The notes below the pieces were generated by a model that was not told where the DNA came from, searched no databases, and saw nothing but the letters and a program-made list of their open reading frames with translations. A program made the position numbers and the translations under genes. Below, piece after piece: positions 63,775 through 64,000 of a stretch of DNA of 64,000 nt. The stretch is from Bilabrum cf. latius (taxonomy: Eukaryota > Bigyra: Bicosoecida > Bigyra > Bicosoecida): positions 1,035,323 through 1,099,322 of the forward strand of contig OZ237753.1 in the NCBI GenBank assembly GCA_965178125.1. The letters run 5' to 3'. The number at the start of each line of letters is the position of its first letter. Position 1 is the stretch's first letter.

Positions 63775-63815
63775 TATCTAATATAAAGTCAGGGACAGGG
63801 TCGGGGAAAAAATAT
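63775..63815 (+). repeat. Orphan leader with no satellite
   Basis: A leader copy that stops after the A-run and TATTTAGG, where other copies continue TATTTTCATC, and passes straight into TTAGGG repeats. No monomer follows. Confidence 0.95.
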
Positions 63816-64000
63816 TTAGGTTAGGGTTAGGGTTAGGGTTAGGGTTAGGGTTAGGGTTAGGGTTAGGGTTAGGGTTAGGGTTAGGGTTAGGGTTAGGGTT
63901 AGGGTTAGGGTTAGGGTTAGGGTTAGGGTTAGGGTTAGGGTTAGGGTTAGGGTTAGGGTTAGGGTTAGGGTTAGGGTTAGGGTTAGGGTTAGGGTTAGGG
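63816..64000 (+). repeat. Telomeric TTAGGG array 14, running to the window end
   Basis: About 30 perfect units continuing to the last base. With the G-rich strand 5' to 3' toward the right, this could be the true chromosome terminus, but it may equally be another interstitial array cut by the window. Confidence 0.95.

Noticed and set aside
46634-63824. Long Gly-Leu or Arg-Val repeat ORFs
   Set aside because: They are the TTAGGG array read in different frames; no coding value.

Overview
This is a nuclear eukaryotic window that ends in a chromosome-end region. Bases 1 to about 45,440 are GC-rich and gene-dense: 17 protein genes, the first cut by the window edge, with short GT-AG introns of about 70-210 bp. 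Bases about 45,540 to 64,000 are subtelomere: fourteen TTAGGG arrays, all G-rich on the + strand, alternating with 155-bp satellite arrays. This orientation puts the chromosome tip to the right.

The main result is a non-standard nuclear code. Almost every gene holds in-frame TAG codons (about 95 by my count), while every CDS ends in TGA (14) or TAA (3) and none in TAG. TAG falls where homologues have glutamine (the GQLG motif of an RCC1 repeat, a T-Q pair before the active-site region of RPC1) and inside Gln/Pro-rich tracts, so TAG most likely means Gln with TGA and TAA kept as stops. Read under the standard code these genes look like chains of broken ORFs. Coordinates below assume TAG=Gln.

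Layout: partial unknown gene (1-1423, +); coiled-coil protein (1543-3537, +); DENN-domain protein (3723-8105, +); glycine decarboxylase P-protein (8276-11350, -); two-RRM protein (12140-13787, -); RNA polymerase III largest subunit (13955-19797, +); tubulin-tyrosine-ligase-like protein (20049-23842, +); protein O-mannosyltransferase (24009-25985, -); BRE1-like RING protein (26566-29250, +); CCDC25 (29327-30628, -); ERICH2-like small protein (30705-31124, +); unknown (31227-33671, -); RCC1-repeat protein (34032-37139, -); Q/S/A-rich protein (37427-39393, +); RPA3/RPA14 (39520-40160, -); QRICH2/DUF4795-like coiled coil (40348-43584, -); MFAP1 (43733-45438, +). These are unrelated housekeeping genes, not an operon. 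Several (TTL-like, ERICH2-like, QRICH2-like) hint at a flagellated cell. With TTAGGG telomeres and a PMT, a protist or zoosporic fungus-like lineage is possible, but I cannot place the organism.

The subtelomere opens with a 54-bp minisatellite and a short telomeric tract, then a 774-bp, about 99.5% identical copy of an internal piece of the RPC1 gene. After that, units repeat: (TTAGGG)n, then a fixed leader beginning TATCTAATATAAAG, then tandem 155-bp monomers of one of four families (A-D), then sometimes a tail, then the next (TTAGGG)n. Larger segments are themselves duplicated (1306-bp and 3164-bp periods; a 3816-bp-displaced copy). The last leader is cut after about 40 bp and capped by TTAGGG repeats that run to the window end.
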